DNA of 64,000 nucleotides from NCBI GenBank assembly GCA_029990175.1, contig JARKIP010000005.1, positions 27,289,501 through 27,353,500 on the forward strand, in the 5' to 3' direction. Within the stretch, counting starts at the first letter, position 1. Each line of letters begins with the position of its first letter. The position numbers were made by a program, and so were the translations under genes. This document shows, one piece after another, positions 24,401 through 34,564 of this stretch. A model generated the notes under the pieces. That model had not been told where the DNA came from. It worked only from the letters and a program-made list of their open reading frames with translations, and searched no databases. The stretch comes from Petunia secreta (lineage: Eukaryota > Streptophyta > Magnoliopsida > Solanales > Solanaceae).

Positions 24401-26163
24401 TAGAAGGTGGCAAGCTTGCATTGGCAACACATCAAACATGAGCTCGCCAATGTAGTTGCCAATTTTGAACTTAACCAACACTTGTTTCACAACCTTCACT
24501 TTACCACATTCATTAAGCCATTGCAACCGATATGGGTTCGGGTGCTTCAAGGTGGGTAACTTCAACTATGAAACCAATGCTTGACTCACAAAGTTAGCAC
24601 AACTACCGGAGTCAATGATCATCGAGCAGACCACACCCATGACTCGGCATCTAGCATGAAAAAGGTTCTCACGTTGCACATTCCCATTGTCTTTTGCTAA
24701 CATCACACTCAAGCTCCTTCTCACAACAAGAAATGCTCGAGGGTCATCGTCCTCGACTATATCTTCTCCTTCGGAAATTAATTCCCCTTCATCACTATTC
24801 TCCTCTTCGGGCACACTATCCTGCTCTTGGGGTCTTCCATCGATAAGAGTTATGGCCTTTCGAGTAGGACAGTCTCTAGCAAAATGACCATATCCTCTAC
24901 ACTTGTGGCATGGGGTAGAAGAAGATGATGGTGTGTTCAACTGAGTCTTAGAGTTACCTCCCACATTTGGCGTTGGCTTTTCATAAGTCTTCTTCACTCG
25001 GGTTTTGCACTATTGCCACTAGTGTTCGGTCTCTTCCACTCCTTCGATTTACTTACCGGTTTAGTAGATGTACTCCGGTAACGGTTGAACTTATCCTCCT
25101 TAAGCCATTTCTCAGCTTCAACTGCAGCTTCATATACTCCATATGGACATTGGTACTTGTGAAACCTCAATTGGAAGGCTATATCACGACTCAACCCATT
25201 CTTGAATTGAACAACAGCTTGCTCTTCATCCTCCTCTTCCATATTCAAGGCCATTTGAATTCGTAAGAACTCATGGTAGTATTGATCCACGGTTTGTGAA
25301 CCCTGCTTCAACTCATAAAGCCTTTTGAGTTAATCATGTCGATATGAAGCATTGACATATTTATCTCTCATTACCCGCTTCAGTTCTTCCCATGTAAGAT
25401 TTACGGGCAATGCTGACCTTCTCCTCGATCTCTTCACTGTTTCCCACCACACATATGCATAAGATTCAAATGATGATATAGCATAGGTAGCTTTCTTTAG
25501 CTCGGTCATCTCATTGGTGTCAAAAATTCGATCCATTAACACCTCCCACTCGATGTACTTGGAAGTATCACTACACCCTTTGAACGTGGGCATATTGATC
25601 TTCATACTGTTGAGGTTGAAGTGATCTCAACCTCCTTGGTAGGGCTCCAGTTGAGCTCCCAAGTTTTCACCATAGGCACTGTATTCTATCATCGGATTGC
25701 CTCCTTCGTAACCGAAGTGTGGCCCTCGACCTCGGCCTCTTCCACCGTTTACATTTCTTCCTCCCATCATCGGTCTCCTGTTCTGGTAAGGAAAACCATA
25801 ACCATAGTCATCATTTCCATCTTCGGCTCCTTCTCCAACTTGAGTTTCATCAGCTTGCTCGAATGGTGGAACATTCCGGATGGGTTTGCGAAGTGGGACA
25901 TAACTTTAGGGATTGCCCAAAGGTTGGGGAATGCCCAACTCATGCTCTTGCGGAGCTACATCAGTTTTCAGCTCATATCTCTTCACTACCTCCTTAAAAG
26001 GGGCAGGAGTTAGAGTAGAACCTCGGCTGGTTCCCTCTCCGGATTCAACTTGGACGCTGGAGGTCCTTCTTTCAACATTCTCAGGTCTCAAGGATATTTC
26101 TTCCAACTTGGACATGATAATATCCAAGGTTGCCTTCAGGGGATCGTCTCCTTCGTTAGCCAT
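21125..26163 (-). pseudogene. gag-pol: Element b gag-pol polyprotein, multiply interrupted
   Basis: The start ATG is at 26161-26163 (MANEGDDPLK), just after a TTTTGCAG|GTATA acceptor-like sequence. In order the frame carries an RG-rich Gag segment, retrotrans_gag (MPTFKGCSDTSKYIEWEV), a CCHC knuckle (CHKCRGYGHFARDC, ~24930-24890), protease (MIIDSGSCANFV, ~24640-24600), RT, RNase H (DASGVGIGGVLMQ) and integrase (HFHWPKM, MDFVLWLPRSGGGHD, SDRDSKFLSHFW). The C-terminal tail then enters the LTR. I count about ten in-frame stops (near 25906, 25607, 25330, 24566, 23261, 22463, 22013, 21728 and others), one frameshift near 24995, and a small integrase deletion around 21950. The RT active site YFDD is changed to YFND (near 23460), so the polymerase would be inactive even without the stops. 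Confidence 0.9.
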
Positions 26164-27351
26164 TATACCTGCAAAACAACAAACGTTATTGAAAACAACC
26201 TCACTCACTCCCTCACCTTTTAGTGGCACTCGGTAGCGCTCAATTTGGGGTAATTGTCCTCGGTCACTCAAAGACTTGTTAGTAGTGGCTCATCAGATTG
26301 ATCAATGTCCTCTAAGATCCTTCAAGTTCGACAATAGTCGCTGTCTCTTCGGGAAGAGTGAAGTGATATTTGACTCGATGGAACGGACGCTTTTTAACTG
26401 AGCATGGGGAGTCAAAAGAAATTTTCTACGAAATTTGGACTTCGGTCACCCCACGCACGATTTCCTAAAAGCTCATATGCGATAGTACGACCTCGAGTAG
26501 AAATGTTTACTCTAGAGATTCACTATCGTGAATTTTCGAACACAAAGAAAAGTGAAATCCTACGATAATCTGCCCTTCGGTTCCACTTTGAATATTCTTC
26601 TCCGAATACGAATACCTTGTTCGTACCAAGTGGTCGCTCATTGGTCCAGATAGGGGTTTACCTTATCCGATTTTCCTTTTCAAGCCGACACGATTTCACC
26701 TGGGGTTTTCGAATTTAAAACTTTACCCATTCTTCTTCAATGGAACAGTGAAACTTTTGCTCCGGTGTACGGACAAATTTTTTTCACTCTATTCACTGTC
26801 CACGATTTAAACAGAATTCTGGGTTGCTTTCAACTCCGCTACAACAACAATTGGAGGAAACCAGTTCAAAGTCCTCTGAGCTAAGAGTCAGCTCCTTGTG
26901 TCCGTACACTGTTACGATGGTAACAATTTCCGGCGTACGGACGATGGTTTAATTCATAGACTTCGAAATTTTAAGCACAGAACAACCATAAAATACTCAA
27001 GAACCACCAGTCTTCATCGACATCATCCAATCCATGCTGGGGTTCGAGTTTCAGTCACCACCAATGTTCAAAACAGGCAAAATTTTCACCATGAAACCCT
27101 AGTCGTCAATCGTGTACGACAGGTGCTCGTTGGAATCTGGAAATAATGGTGAACAAAAATCAATCGTTGTTTGATTCAAACAACCAACAAATCAACCCAA
27201 ATTTTGAATTTTCTTTTTCTACCTTTTTTTTTAAAAAAATAACAACACCAAAAATAACAAGAACACGAAATGGAAAACAAAGACACAAACGCACGAAATT
27301 TAAAGATAACTTCGAACAGGATTTAGGGTTGTAAAAACAAGCCCAAACCGT

Positions 27352-27363
27352 GCTCTAATACCA
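27352..27363 (-). other. Element b primer binding site
   Basis: The plus strand reads gctctaatacca; the minus strand is TGGTATTAGAGC, one transition from the tRNA-iMet complement TGGTATCAGAGC, three bases from the LTR end. Confidence 0.8.
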
Positions 27364-27366
27364 AGA

Positions 27367-28138
27367 TGGTGCAAGCCAAATCCGAAGACAAGCTTAGCAA
27401 CCGATTCAACAGTGGAAAACGAGATAGAAGTTTGACACAACTTTACTTGCTTGAACGACACCAAGGAACTGGTCTTGGTATAATTCAAGTAGAAGGAAAG
27501 AGCACCTAAACTATGCAACAATCCTCAAGAGAACATTGCATCTTGCGAACTGAATGATCAGAGAAAATGTTCAATCGGAGCTACCGAAAGCCACAAGTCC
27601 AAAAAGCCCACACTGGGGTTCTGCTCACATCGGAGACAAAGAAATGCTCTCGGCAATTTCATTCATTCATCAATATCTAAAACTAGCTACTTACAATGAA
27701 ATGGAACAAGGTTTATGTATGAAATGCTAAGGGTAAACTAGTAAAATGGTCATAGGTGACCAATAAAAAAAAAAGCCATGCAGGGCTGAACTAAAGTGTG
27801 TTCAGCAGCCTTGACTTCGCGCTCGGTTGCTTGCTCGAACACATTTGTCATCGGGCGCTCACTTGACTTCGAACACAATTTGTTGTGTTTGTTCTGTGCT
27901 GCTCGGCGCCAAGAGTGGGTGTTCTGTCACTTTTTCCTCGGGCTCAAATTTGAATATGTGGCCTTCGGATCTAGCACTTTGCGATTCCTCCTCCGAACAC
28001 ATACTTCCTCCCGGCCAAGCCAACTGAATGTGCATGTCATGGAGCAATTTGGCTTGGCTTCGTGTCATTGGCCTCGGTTGATCTGTTATTGACTTCGATA
28101 GATTGTCGAGCACTTGATCAGCACTTTGGGTTGCATCA
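27367..28138 (-). repeat. Element b right (5') LTR (772 bp)
   Basis: It runs from tggtgcaagcc at 27367 to gttgcatca at 28138. It differs from the left LTR by scattered substitutions and small indels, more than is seen between the LTR pairs of elements a or d. Confidence 0.85.
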
Positions 28139-29121
28139 GAAAGGGATAGAACCACCTACCTCTTGCCGAAGAAGCAAACCACTACTAAACAACCGTTTTT
28201 CCCTTCCGAATCTCCTCCAAACGGTCTTGCTCTAAGTAAAAGAATGGAAAACATAATTAATTTAATATGATGGTTCAAATTCCTGAATTTATTTCTCGCA
28301 CCGTGATATAAATTACATTCACAGTTCACCCGCCAAGTTCACGAAGCTAAGACTATGATCTAGGTAAATTTTATATATATATATATATATGTCCATGATA
28401 ATAATCTTCTAATTCCAATAATAATCACAATGTATAATAAAAATAGTAATAAACGATGGAGTAGTCAAAATAAGTACAAACTTGATACATTGTTCGGTAT
28501 ATTAGTTCAACACCTTTAAACAATAGTTAGATCCAATTTCGCATACTTTGCTTCTGTTTTTGGAAGTTAAAATCACTATTTGCCTATTAACTCATTATAA
28601 TAATGTCTACTCATGATTTATCCAATGATTGTCTCATGATTTCCATCCCATCATACTTGCTCTACTACTCAGTAAACTATTTTACTATTAGAAGATGGAG
28701 AACAATTTAAATACGGTGACATTAATGTTCAAGCACCGAAAAACGGATTATATAGAGAGGTGAGAAATAATTACGGATGATCTTGACTAAAGTTCTGAGA
28801 ATTCAAAGAACTGAAATACTATAGCCAATTTCTCTACCAATTAATTCCTAACTTAAAAACTTATCCACGCCGACTAGAAAGTTAAAAGCACGATCTCACT
28901 TTCCTATCATTAAATGCTTATTTTTATCAAAATTAGATTAAAAAAAACTAGTATTAGAAATATCTAATTGGTCCTATAATTATCTCTAATTATATCTCTA
29001 ACAATTTTTTACCAACTCACAATTACATGAATAATTTTTCTAAAATAACAATTAAAATGAATTTACCAAAACTACGGGAATAACTAAAAAAATATAACAT
29101 ATAAAATATGGGGTCATTACA

Positions 29122-29770
29122 TTTTCCCCACTTAAACTATTGTCCGTCCTCGTACGATACTTGAAGTCCGTCCAAATGATTATAACCGACCGATTTTCAA
29201 GGGCTTTATTCAATCTTCTTTCCGAACATTCAAAATTTTCGACAGTCTCTCTTGTGAATGGGATAAATACCAACTAAAATCAGTCAATAACATTACTCCT
29301 GAGGATGCATACCCAGCCAGATTAATCAAAAAGTATAAAGTAAATATGCTTAAAGAAGCTAGGATCCACGTGGCTGCCTAAGAAGTTATAAAAAAAAATA
29401 GATAAGTAAATCTCAACAAATCAAATGTCATGATACATACTTGAAGTCTCAATTTAGTGGGGATATTTCTCACACATACTCGCGCCAATCTCCCGTGTAG
29501 TCTCATCATGTGGACTATTTTTCAACCACACTTTTACGAAGAGAATTTCCTTTGATATCAGATGCGAGTATCCCGTTCAACAATAGAAAACAGAACTTCC
29601 TCATAAGTTAGGTTCGCATCCAACTGATCGATATTCACCTCAATAAGCTGAGTAGGATCATAAACACACATAAGAAGCATAGTAACATGAAAATCTGGAT
29701 TCATTGAATCAGACAAAACAAGATTATAAGCAATAACACCAATATGTCGAACAATCTCTAATGGGCCAAT
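29122..29770 (-). mobile_element. Partial second interior of element II (polypurine tract, chromodomain, integrase end)
   Basis: Right of the element II LTR the sequence does not return to host DNA. It continues with a diverged copy of 14715-15370: the polypurine region, the chromodomain-like segment (29420-29560) and the integrase C-terminal part, ending at gggccaatg near 29770. The order is therefore LTR, interior, LTR, partial interior, as produced by recombination between two element copies or by a truncated neighbouring element. Confidence 0.8.
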
Positions 29771-30394
29771 GAAAGATAATCATGGTATAAACTTGTATGA
29801 TATTGAACCCTTTGTTTGGTTACAATTTTATTTTATAGTATAAGAAATTTTTATATAAAAAATGTGGTATTAATGTAAACCATGGAATAATTTATTCACA
29901 TTTTACTTACACATGGATAAAATTTCATATAAACCAAGTTCCCTCATTTATTCTTTCTCATACCCTTTAAAACTCCATATTATTAAAACAAGAAAGCTCG
30001 GATATGTGCTCCTAAAATACCCAAAATAATATGCATGCAAATTAAACAAATTAAATATCCTAGATTCTTAGATGAGGTAGAGTGCGACCACCATGTAACT
30101 ACACTAAATATTAAATTAATATACATCTAAGTCGCTATCCGCCAGACAATAAGTGGTTTCATAATAAGAAATTATATTTTTCTAAATAGCTTGAGATCTT
30201 GATTGTGATAAATTGTAGATTACTCGACTCTATTGAGCTTTTTTTTAATAATACTTTATTCATCCAAACAAAGTAAGTATACAAATGGAAACTCTATCAC
30301 TTTTTCATAATATGTTCTATCTAATACTATTTTTTATCTGGTAGTCAACTTTAAAGTCTTATATCCTTGATCAAATAGTTTGGACGACTCTTGT
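29771..30394. other. AT-rich spacer, possible MITE fragment
   Basis: Non-coding. The segment 29771-29960 (aaccctttgtttggttacaat, followed by A/T-rich blocks and a second atggaataatttattc) resembles the style of plant hAT-like MITEs. No terminal inverted repeat pair or target duplication could be established. Nothing else is recognisable up to 30394. Confidence 0.3.
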
Positions 30395-31380
30395 AACCTT
30401 TTTTTTCTTTCAAGCTTGTTCCATCTTCAAGTTAACCCGTATTTCTTAGCTATTAATGTATTTCCTTTTAAATTCGAAAGAATTTATTTGCAATTTATCT
30501 CTTTCACTTCATATTTTATTTCTCTCATCTGCTTGCTAGTCGTTTATAATTTTTCACTCTGTATGTCCTAGAAGGAGTCCATTCCTAAATCTAGTAATTC
30601 TTAATATATTATTTTGGTCCAAATTACTTATAAGTTACTAATTTTTGAGAAGTGAATTAAATAGATAATTTATACCGACGGAGTTCAAAAAATATCATGA
30701 TTCACTTGACAAAGGTTAGAAGAGATCCTAAATAGTTTTTTTATGGCACAAGAACGAAAATATATAAAGTTGTTGTTAGTTTGGTCACATATTTTGGCGC
30801 ACCTTGATTAAATATTCTCCACATTATTTCAAGTCAAAATGTAATTTTTGTTGTATCTTTTAAAGCCCTTAAGACTAGGTATATGAAGGTAGAGCAATAA
30901 TTATTAGCTAGAATAAGTTCTTTTAAACATATCAAAATCAAATACTGGTATAACTATAAAAAATCACCTGAAAGAACAATAATATATTGAAAAGATTTTT
31001 GGAAACATCTTCAACTGGTTGGACCTACATATATGGATTCATGGATGTATCTAACTTTCATTTTAGAAAAAAAAAATTAGCTATTACAAAGAAAACGACA
31101 TGGTGGTTATGTTTGTGTATATAATCACTCTTTGCATTCATAGGATTACATGATATCAGGGAAATAAACTCTTTCTTGATCCTTTACGAATGGGTGGTTT
31201 GTGTTCGCAAATACAAACGTTTCCAAGTCCAGCTGGTAAATCCTTGCAATAAGATTTGATTAGCCTCGAACCATATGCTTGCTGGCATGTTGTTGCACAC
31301 GAAGCTGGATCACATTTAAATAATGACTTCTAACACTTTCAACAATATTTCCTCTACCAGCTAAGATCATTAATAGTACC
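30395..31380. repeat. Segmental duplication, copy 2
   Basis: This is homologous to 9826-10799 across about 970 bp (for example gcttgttccatcttcaa, aagttgtwgttag, cacgaagctggatcacattta). It carries copy 2 of the defensin-like gene, and unlike copy 1 it retains the gene's 5' end and promoter. Confidence 0.85.
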
Positions 31381-31442
31381 AAAGGAAACAACACTCTTAG
31401 ACACATTTTTCGACTTCTTTTTGTACTAAGATATTTTTGCAA
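31156..31442 (-). pseudogene. Defensin-like pseudogene, copy 2 (frameshifted)
   Basis: Minus strand. The frame opens at an ATG at 31442, or more plausibly at the internal ATG at 31406, which gives a typical signal peptide (MCLRVLFPLVLLMILAG). It then loses register: compared with copy 1 there are two extra bases between 31300 and 31330, so the open frame ends early at 31260. The mature peptide is readable in the shifted frame, with C-x4-C-x3-C, a single C about twelve residues on, then a C-x-C pair (VCICEH) and a basic tail ending at a TGA (31156-31158). This is a six-cysteine CS-alpha-beta pattern. A secreted defence or signalling peptide is inferred from this pattern only. Copies 1 and 2 are inactivated by different lesions. 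Confidence 0.6.
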
Positions 31443-31486
31443 TTTTATGAAAATATATTAGTGCTTTCTACGAAGAATTGATTCAG

Positions 31487-31494
31487 TATTTATA
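31487..31494 (-). promoter_or_regulatory. TATA box of defensin-like copy 2
   Basis: The minus strand reads TATAAATA about 45 bp upstream of the first ATG (31442) and 80 bp upstream of the second (31406). With a usual TATA-to-start distance of ~30 bp, transcription would begin near 31457. Confidence 0.5.
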
Positions 31495-31759
31495 CAGATA
31501 TAGAGGCTTGATACCATGGCTGAAATTGGTGTACGTTTTACTGTGGAAGGAAATAAAATGATGGGTTCATTCATCCCTTTCTATTTAAAGTTTCTTTAAC
31601 AATCTTTGAACTCTTTAGAAATATTTTGAATAGTTAGCCACAATTTGATCATGTTAATATAGTAACGTGGACATTAGATAATGTCAAATGTCAAAATTTC
31701 TAAATTTTTCTTATTGAAAGCACTTTTATGGAATCCCATTAATATTTTTCTTAGTCAAA
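31495..31759. other. Upstream flank of defensin-like copy 2
   Basis: AT-rich non-coding host sequence up to the Athila insertion point. The last five bases (tcaaa, 31755-31759) are the left target duplication of the Athila element. Confidence 0.5.
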
Positions 31760-32627
31760 TGTTGCTCCCAACGCACATGTAAGTATACGTGGTCGACAAG
31801 TAATAAAGTGATAAGTAGAGTATCGTTCCCACGAGGACTATTCAAACTGGACTCCTAACAAACAATTTCTTAACAACTACTCAGGGATCTTTTTCCAATA
31901 GTGAAGATTTAATTAACTAAAGAACAGTAATTAAAATGGTAGAAGTGAATTCAAATAATGGAGCAAAAGTTGGTTATAAACAATATTAATGAGACGGTCC
32001 AGGGTCAGATTTACGAACAATCCAGTTGAGTTATCCTGTTGATTCCACTTCTTAAGTCCCAAGATTGCTAAATAACAGGTTAATTGTACCCGTGAAGACC
32101 TTTCGATTCTTCACGGTCTATGCAGGCTACTTCAATCCCTATATGTCTATGGGTTGAATCACGTGCACGCATTAACGACTCTGTATTTAGCTAAGCAAGG
32201 TGAATAGATATATGTCTATCTTACCCATAAATCGATTCCCTGATGCCTAGGTTCACCATCAAGCCCTATTCTTTCTTATGTGCGTTCATAAATTCCATCT
32301 GCCGAGTTCAATCTAAGAACCGTAGATAGTGTTCAATTATTCGGCCGTTATAATCAAACGATTATGATCAAGAAAGAATAAACAATCTATAATTGGGATT
32401 CAGTTCATGAAAATCAACATTCAAACCTCAACCTTCATGAATTCACTCTAACCCTAGAACGAAATATTTATCTACGCTTACTCATAATAACAACACAAGG
32501 ATTTGATGAAATAATGAAATAATGATGTAATAGATTAATGGAAGGAAGAAAAAACCTTGTTCAAGATATTATGAGCTCTCCAATTTGCTCCAAAGTCTGA
32601 ACTCCTTTCAAAAACTAAGTAAAAGAG

Positions 32628-32635
32628 TATTTATA
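32628..32635 (-). promoter_or_regulatory. TATA box in Athila LTR
   Basis: TATAAATA on the minus strand, within CTATAAATACTC, about 480 bp from the LTR start. The same motif occurs in the right LTR near 61372-61379. Confidence 0.6.
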
Positions 32636-32694
32636 GTGTTTACAAAAGCCTAGCAATTAGTTACGCCTAAGCCTAGACGAAATAGGACATTCAA

Positions 32695-32860
32695 AAACGC
32701 TCCAGGGGCGCTATAGTTGGCGCCCCGCGCCTCAAACCGCGTGGAACCAAGCAGAACCCGTCAAATCTCGCACGCAATAGCCACGCCCCACGCCACAAAA
32801 CGCGCCAGAGAGTGGGCGCTTTAGGGGCGCCCCGCGCCAGTAACCGCGCCAGGCCATTTT
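32695..32860. repeat. GC-rich palindrome island in Athila LTR
   Basis: About 165 bp of high-GC DNA in an otherwise AT-rich LTR contains ggcgcc, gcgccccgcgcc, ggggcgcccc and ccgcgcc blocks, many self-complementary. The right LTR has the same island at about 61435-61605 with a few CpG losses. It sits 60-230 bp upstream of the TATA box, where enhancer-type elements would lie. Confidence 0.65.
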
Positions 32861-33108
32861 GGTTGCTTTCGTCGTTCGCAGCTTGCTTCGTTCCGTGCAT
32901 TCGCGTGCTCGATCCAATCCTCAATCCAATTCCAACATTTTCTTGCTCGATCATGCTCTTTAAAGCTCTAATTGCACTTCATAACAATCTATACACATAC
33001 GACATAAAATCAGTGCAAAATCACATTCATTAACTAGAAAACGCGCGAATAAAGTATCCAAATGTGAGGAAATATTAAGGAAATATAGGCATAAAATGCC
33101 AAACATCA

Positions 33109-33121
33109 CCACCCCACACTT
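33109..33121 (-). other. Athila polypurine tract
   Basis: The plus strand reads ccaccccacactt; the minus strand is AAGTGTGGGGTGG immediately before the LTR start TGATG. Near-identical tracts recur at 42438-42450 and 42610-42623. Confidence 0.75.
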
Positions 33122-33813
33122 GAACCTTTGCTCTCGAGCAATCAAAAATAACTTCCCAACCTAGGTAAAACAGGTCTGCGTATGACTTTGGTTGATACCG
33201 ACCATTGAACAAATGCATACATAACTACTATGGGTCCAACAAACATGCCAACAATTTATCAAACATCAAAACATGAGAACAACCACCCCAAGACAACTCA
33301 AATGCACAAACTCAACTCATTGCAACCATGCTCCCACGAAGTCACCCCTACCTAATCAACCAAGAAGCCACAACTTCACCTATCTCATGCAAACTATGTG
33401 CCCTCACCAATAATGAAGCAAGAGAGTGTCCCCCAAATATCACACACAACAATGAATATCAAGAATAGAATGCGGACAATAGCATCAAAACAATTCACTC
33501 ATTCTCATGAAAATCTCACATGTCACACACGATGTACCATAGGCTTGCCCGTAGTGTAGGACTCCACTAATGTAAGCTCACTCCAATCGAGATTAGCTAG
33601 GACTTTAAGGGGTTGTAATGTAGGCTAAGGGGCTGGTAGGATAAATATGGGTAATAGTGACTACTTCCCTAAGCACTTTAATACATCACATTCAATTTAA
33701 GCACATATCTCATCAAAGTCATCCAATTCACCACCCAACAAATTTCACACACACCTTTTTCAACAAGTAGCAATTTTTCTTTTAAGCTCAACACTAGCAA
33801 GGGTGGATATTCA
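33122..33813 (-). other. Athila 3' non-coding interior, first part
   Basis: This lies between the polypurine tract and nested element a. It is non-coding in all frames beyond short chance frames. The last five bases, attca (33809-33813), are the target duplication of element a. Confidence 0.6.
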
Positions 33814-34564
33814 TGGTGCAATGCAAACCCGAAGGGATTGGTAAGCACAAACGCGGAAGAACAAACAAGAAGATAAAAGATAGAAGCAAGACAAAACTTG
33901 CTTCTTTCGAAAGAACAGTGAGGAACCTGTCTCAAAGCTCAATCGAAAGGGTTACAAGGATCACCTATACTATGCAACAATCCTCAAGAGAACATTGCCT
34001 CTTGCAAACTGAATGATCAAGAGGAATGTTCAATCGGACTAACCGAAAGCCACAAGTCCTTAAAAGCCCTCACCGGGGTTTTTCTCACGACGGAGACAAG
34101 AAGAAATGTGCTCGGCACTTTCATTCAATTCATCAATATTAAAAAACTAGCTATCTACAATGAAAGGAAACAAGGTTTATATAGGAAATACTAAGGGTAA
34201 ACTAGTAAAAGGGTCACAGGCGACCAATAGAAATAAGCCACGCAGGGCTGAATTAAATTGTGTTCGGCAGACTTTGACTTCGGTAAGCCTTGGCTTCGGT
34301 TCTCGATTGTCTGCTCGAACACACTTGTTGCCTTCGGACGCTCAATTGTCTTCGAGCTCATTGTCCTCGGTCACTTTGCCTTCGGGCTCAAATCTGAAGA
34401 TAATGCCTTCGATTCTTGAGCTCGGCCACTCAGCTTCGGAGCAATTGTTTTCCTTCGGCCAGGCTAAGTGAATATGCACATCGTGCAGTAGCTTGGCTTG
34501 GCTTCTTGTCATCGGTCTCCTCGGTGGATCGATCACTTGATCAGCACGTGTTCGGGCTGCATCA
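33814..34564 (-). repeat. Element a left (3') LTR
   Basis: Minus strand TGATGCAGCCCG...GCATTGCACCA. The TATA motif (TATATAAA, minus) is at 34176-34183. The polyprotein frame ends inside it, at 34342. Confidence 0.92.

Larger units (their letters stand above)
20642..28138 (-). mobile_element. CRM-like Ty3/gypsy element b (complete, inactive)
   Basis: This ~7.5-kb minus-strand element is bounded by LTRs at 20642-21416 and 27367-28138 and by the exact target duplication gaaag (20637-20641 and 28139-28143). LTR ends on the minus strand are TGATGCAGCCC...GCACCA. The primer binding site complement is at 27352-27363. It is inserted into the right LTR of element II, so it is younger than that element. 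Its architecture matches elements a, c and d: single gag-pol frame, no chromodomain, and a coding region that continues into the 3' LTR and contains MTRSQAKLL. That C-terminal extension is typical of centromeric (CRM) chromoviruses. Confidence 0.85.
19668..29121 (-). repeat. Right (5') LTR of element II, split by CRM-like element b
   Basis: The first part, 19668-20641, ends in gaaag. The LTR resumes at 28139 (gaaag again) and runs to GGTCATTACA at 29121. Without the 7.5-kb insertion it is about 1.95 kb. Sequence at 28144-28170 (ggatagaaccacc...) is absent from the left LTR. A TA microsatellite lies at 28373-28391. Confidence 0.85.
31760..33108 (-). repeat. Athila-type left (3') LTR (1349 bp)
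   Basis: It runs from tgttgctccc at 31760 to gccaaacatca at 33108. On the minus strand it starts TGATGTTTGGC and ends GGGAGCAACA. A TATA box (TATAAATA, minus) at 32628-32635 marks the promoter, so U3 is roughly 33108-32600. A GC-rich palindromic island lies just upstream of it at 32695-32860. Confidence 0.88.

Noticed and set aside
29771..29960. A complete hAT-like MITE
   Set aside because: Only one end-like motif is visible. No paired inverted repeat or target duplication was found.
32691..32954. Open frames in the Athila LTR (for example 32691-32954 minus and 61417-61698 minus)
   Set aside because: They arise from GC-rich DNA lacking stops. They sit across the promoter region and differ between the two LTRs without frame conservation.
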